A DNA stretch of 6,045 nt from Planctomycetota bacterium (GTDB lineage: Bacteria > Planctomycetota > UBA1135). The stretch spans positions 1 to 6,045 of the forward strand of contig JACNJP010000422.1 in NCBI GenBank assembly GCA_014382465.1, read 5' to 3'. The notes beneath the pieces were generated by a model. It did not search any database, was not told the DNA's origin, and saw nothing but the letters and a program-made list of their open reading frames with translations. This document shows, one piece after another, positions 5,312 to 6,045 of the stretch. The position numbers were made by a program, and so were the translations under genes. Position 1 is the first letter of the stretch. Every line of letters starts with the position of its first letter.

Positions 5312-6045
5312 AGGTCAGGCTTACCTGGTCGAAGGCGTGGAAGTGGAGCGTCTTGCCGGTCTTCGAGCCAGGGACGAAGTGGGACACCGAGGAGGTGCCG
5401 AAGGCGTCCGCCTTGACGCCGCGGTAGTAGATGATCGGGCTGAGCATCAGGTCGCCGTAGGGCGTCGAGGTCGGGCCGTTGCCGGCGCAGCTCTCGCCGA
5501 AGATCACGCAGCCGTTGGCGGTGGCCCCGGTGACCGTCATGGTCGCGGTCTGGTTGCCGATGAGGTTGGTGACCGTCAGCACCGGCCCGGGAGCGGTCGA
5601 GGTGATGTTGATGTCATCGACCCCGAGGCCGTCCAGGTAGCCGTACGGGAAGTTGTCGTCCTGGGCGAACAGCAGGTAGAAGTCGCCGCTGGTGTTGGCT
5701 CCGGCGCCGTCCAGATTGACCCCGGCGACCGCCTGCCAGGTGGTGAGCAGCGGAGTCCACGGGCCGTAGGCCTGGTGCCAGAAGATGCCGTCGTCCGAGA
5801 CCCAGACGCCGTCCCAGGTGTCCGTCTCCTCGCCGTGGTCGAGGGCCTGGAAGTCCAGGTCCAGGACCCCCGCGCCGGCGCCGTTGAGGCCGATGATCAG
5901 GCCGTTGCGGACGTCGTGGTAGTTGTTCGACAGCGGGTCGAGCCCCATCTCGAGGCACGCGGTGCCGCTGTAGGCGCCGAGGCCCGAGCCGCCGGCGATG
6001 TCGCAGTAGGCTTCCGGGTCCGGCAGGCCGGTGGCGGCCGCGAGC
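5280..6045 (-). CDS. Secreted beta-rich protein, function unknown (paralogue B, 5' end outside the window)
   Basis: Seen: 254 codons from the right edge to TAA (5282-5280). The frame is open to the edge; the ATG at 5948 is an internal methionine, since the sequence to its right (TGLPDPEAYCDIAGGSGLG) matches the corresponding part of paralogue A. In a 49-residue block from TGLPDPEA to the (V/I)(V/I)GL strand, 42 residues are identical by eye. Similarity then falls to roughly half through the FAQ(E/D)DNFPYGYLDG block and the C-terminal module (GPVLTV to NALSIVVG). The two cysteines that may pair in paralogue A are conserved; the C-terminal module has two extra cysteines (GCVI, SCAG) absent from A. 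The proline linker before GPVLTV is replaced by a short TSTAP segment. The signal peptide and any propeller-like half lie beyond 6045. It is likely exported like paralogue A; no enzymatic motif is visible. Confidence 0.82.
   Translation of the reverse strand, partial: LAAATGLPDPEAYCDIAGGSGLGAYSGTACLEMGLDPLSNNYHDVRNGLIIGLNGAGAGVLDLDFQALDHGEETDTWDGVWVSDDGIFWHQAYGPWTPLLTTWQAVAGVNLDGAGANTSGDFYLLFAQDDNFPYGYLDGLGVDDINITSTAPGPVLTVTNLIGNQTATMTVTGATANGCVIFGESCAGNGPTSTPYGDLMLSPIIYYRGVKADAFGTSSVSHFVPGSKTGKTLHFHAFDQVSLTFTNALSIVVG

Overview
The window is high-GC bacterial chromosome, probably a fragment of an uncultured or environmental genome. It carries four protein genes plus the spacer between the last two. 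Three genes read rightward (15-3193) and two secreted-protein genes read leftward (6045-3194); the two groups meet tail to tail with no spacer. My best guess for the host is a planctomycete-like lineage. This rests on family recall only: long secreted proteins with a repeated C-terminal beta-rich module starting 'GPVLTV', together with the futalosine menaquinone gene mqnC and yqgE. Other high-GC phyla rich in secreted beta proteins (Myxococcota, Krumholzibacteriota) are not excluded.

Left part (1-3193, + strand). The window opens inside a polytopic membrane protein of the TMTC/PMT-like type: membrane helices, an ERFLYLPS loop, then a TPR-rich tail. Its frame is closed by a TGA at 12-14, and the coding pattern suggests a one-base deletion there. 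Its stop overlaps the start of yqgE/algH (ATGA overlap at 1403-1406). After a 54-base spacer holding a small hairpin comes mqnC, the radical-SAM cyclic dehypoxanthinyl futalosine synthase of menaquinone synthesis. The three could be co-transcribed, but nothing shows that they share a function.

Right part (3194-6045, - strand). Two tandem paralogues encode secreted proteins. The complete one (3194-4921) has a signal peptide, a propeller-like N-terminal half, a proline linker, a beta-sandwich-like domain and a ~100-residue C-terminal module. The second (5280-6045) runs off the right edge and matches the last two domains of the first. The duplication also includes the 3' flank: each copy is followed by the same 11-bp-stem GC hairpin at the same distance from its stop. 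Downstream of the first copy, this hairpin lies inside the last codons of mqnC on the other strand.

I see no RNA gene, CRISPR array, insertion sequence, phage gene or defence system. The most interesting structure is the duplicated gene-plus-hairpin unit that overlaps the end of mqnC.
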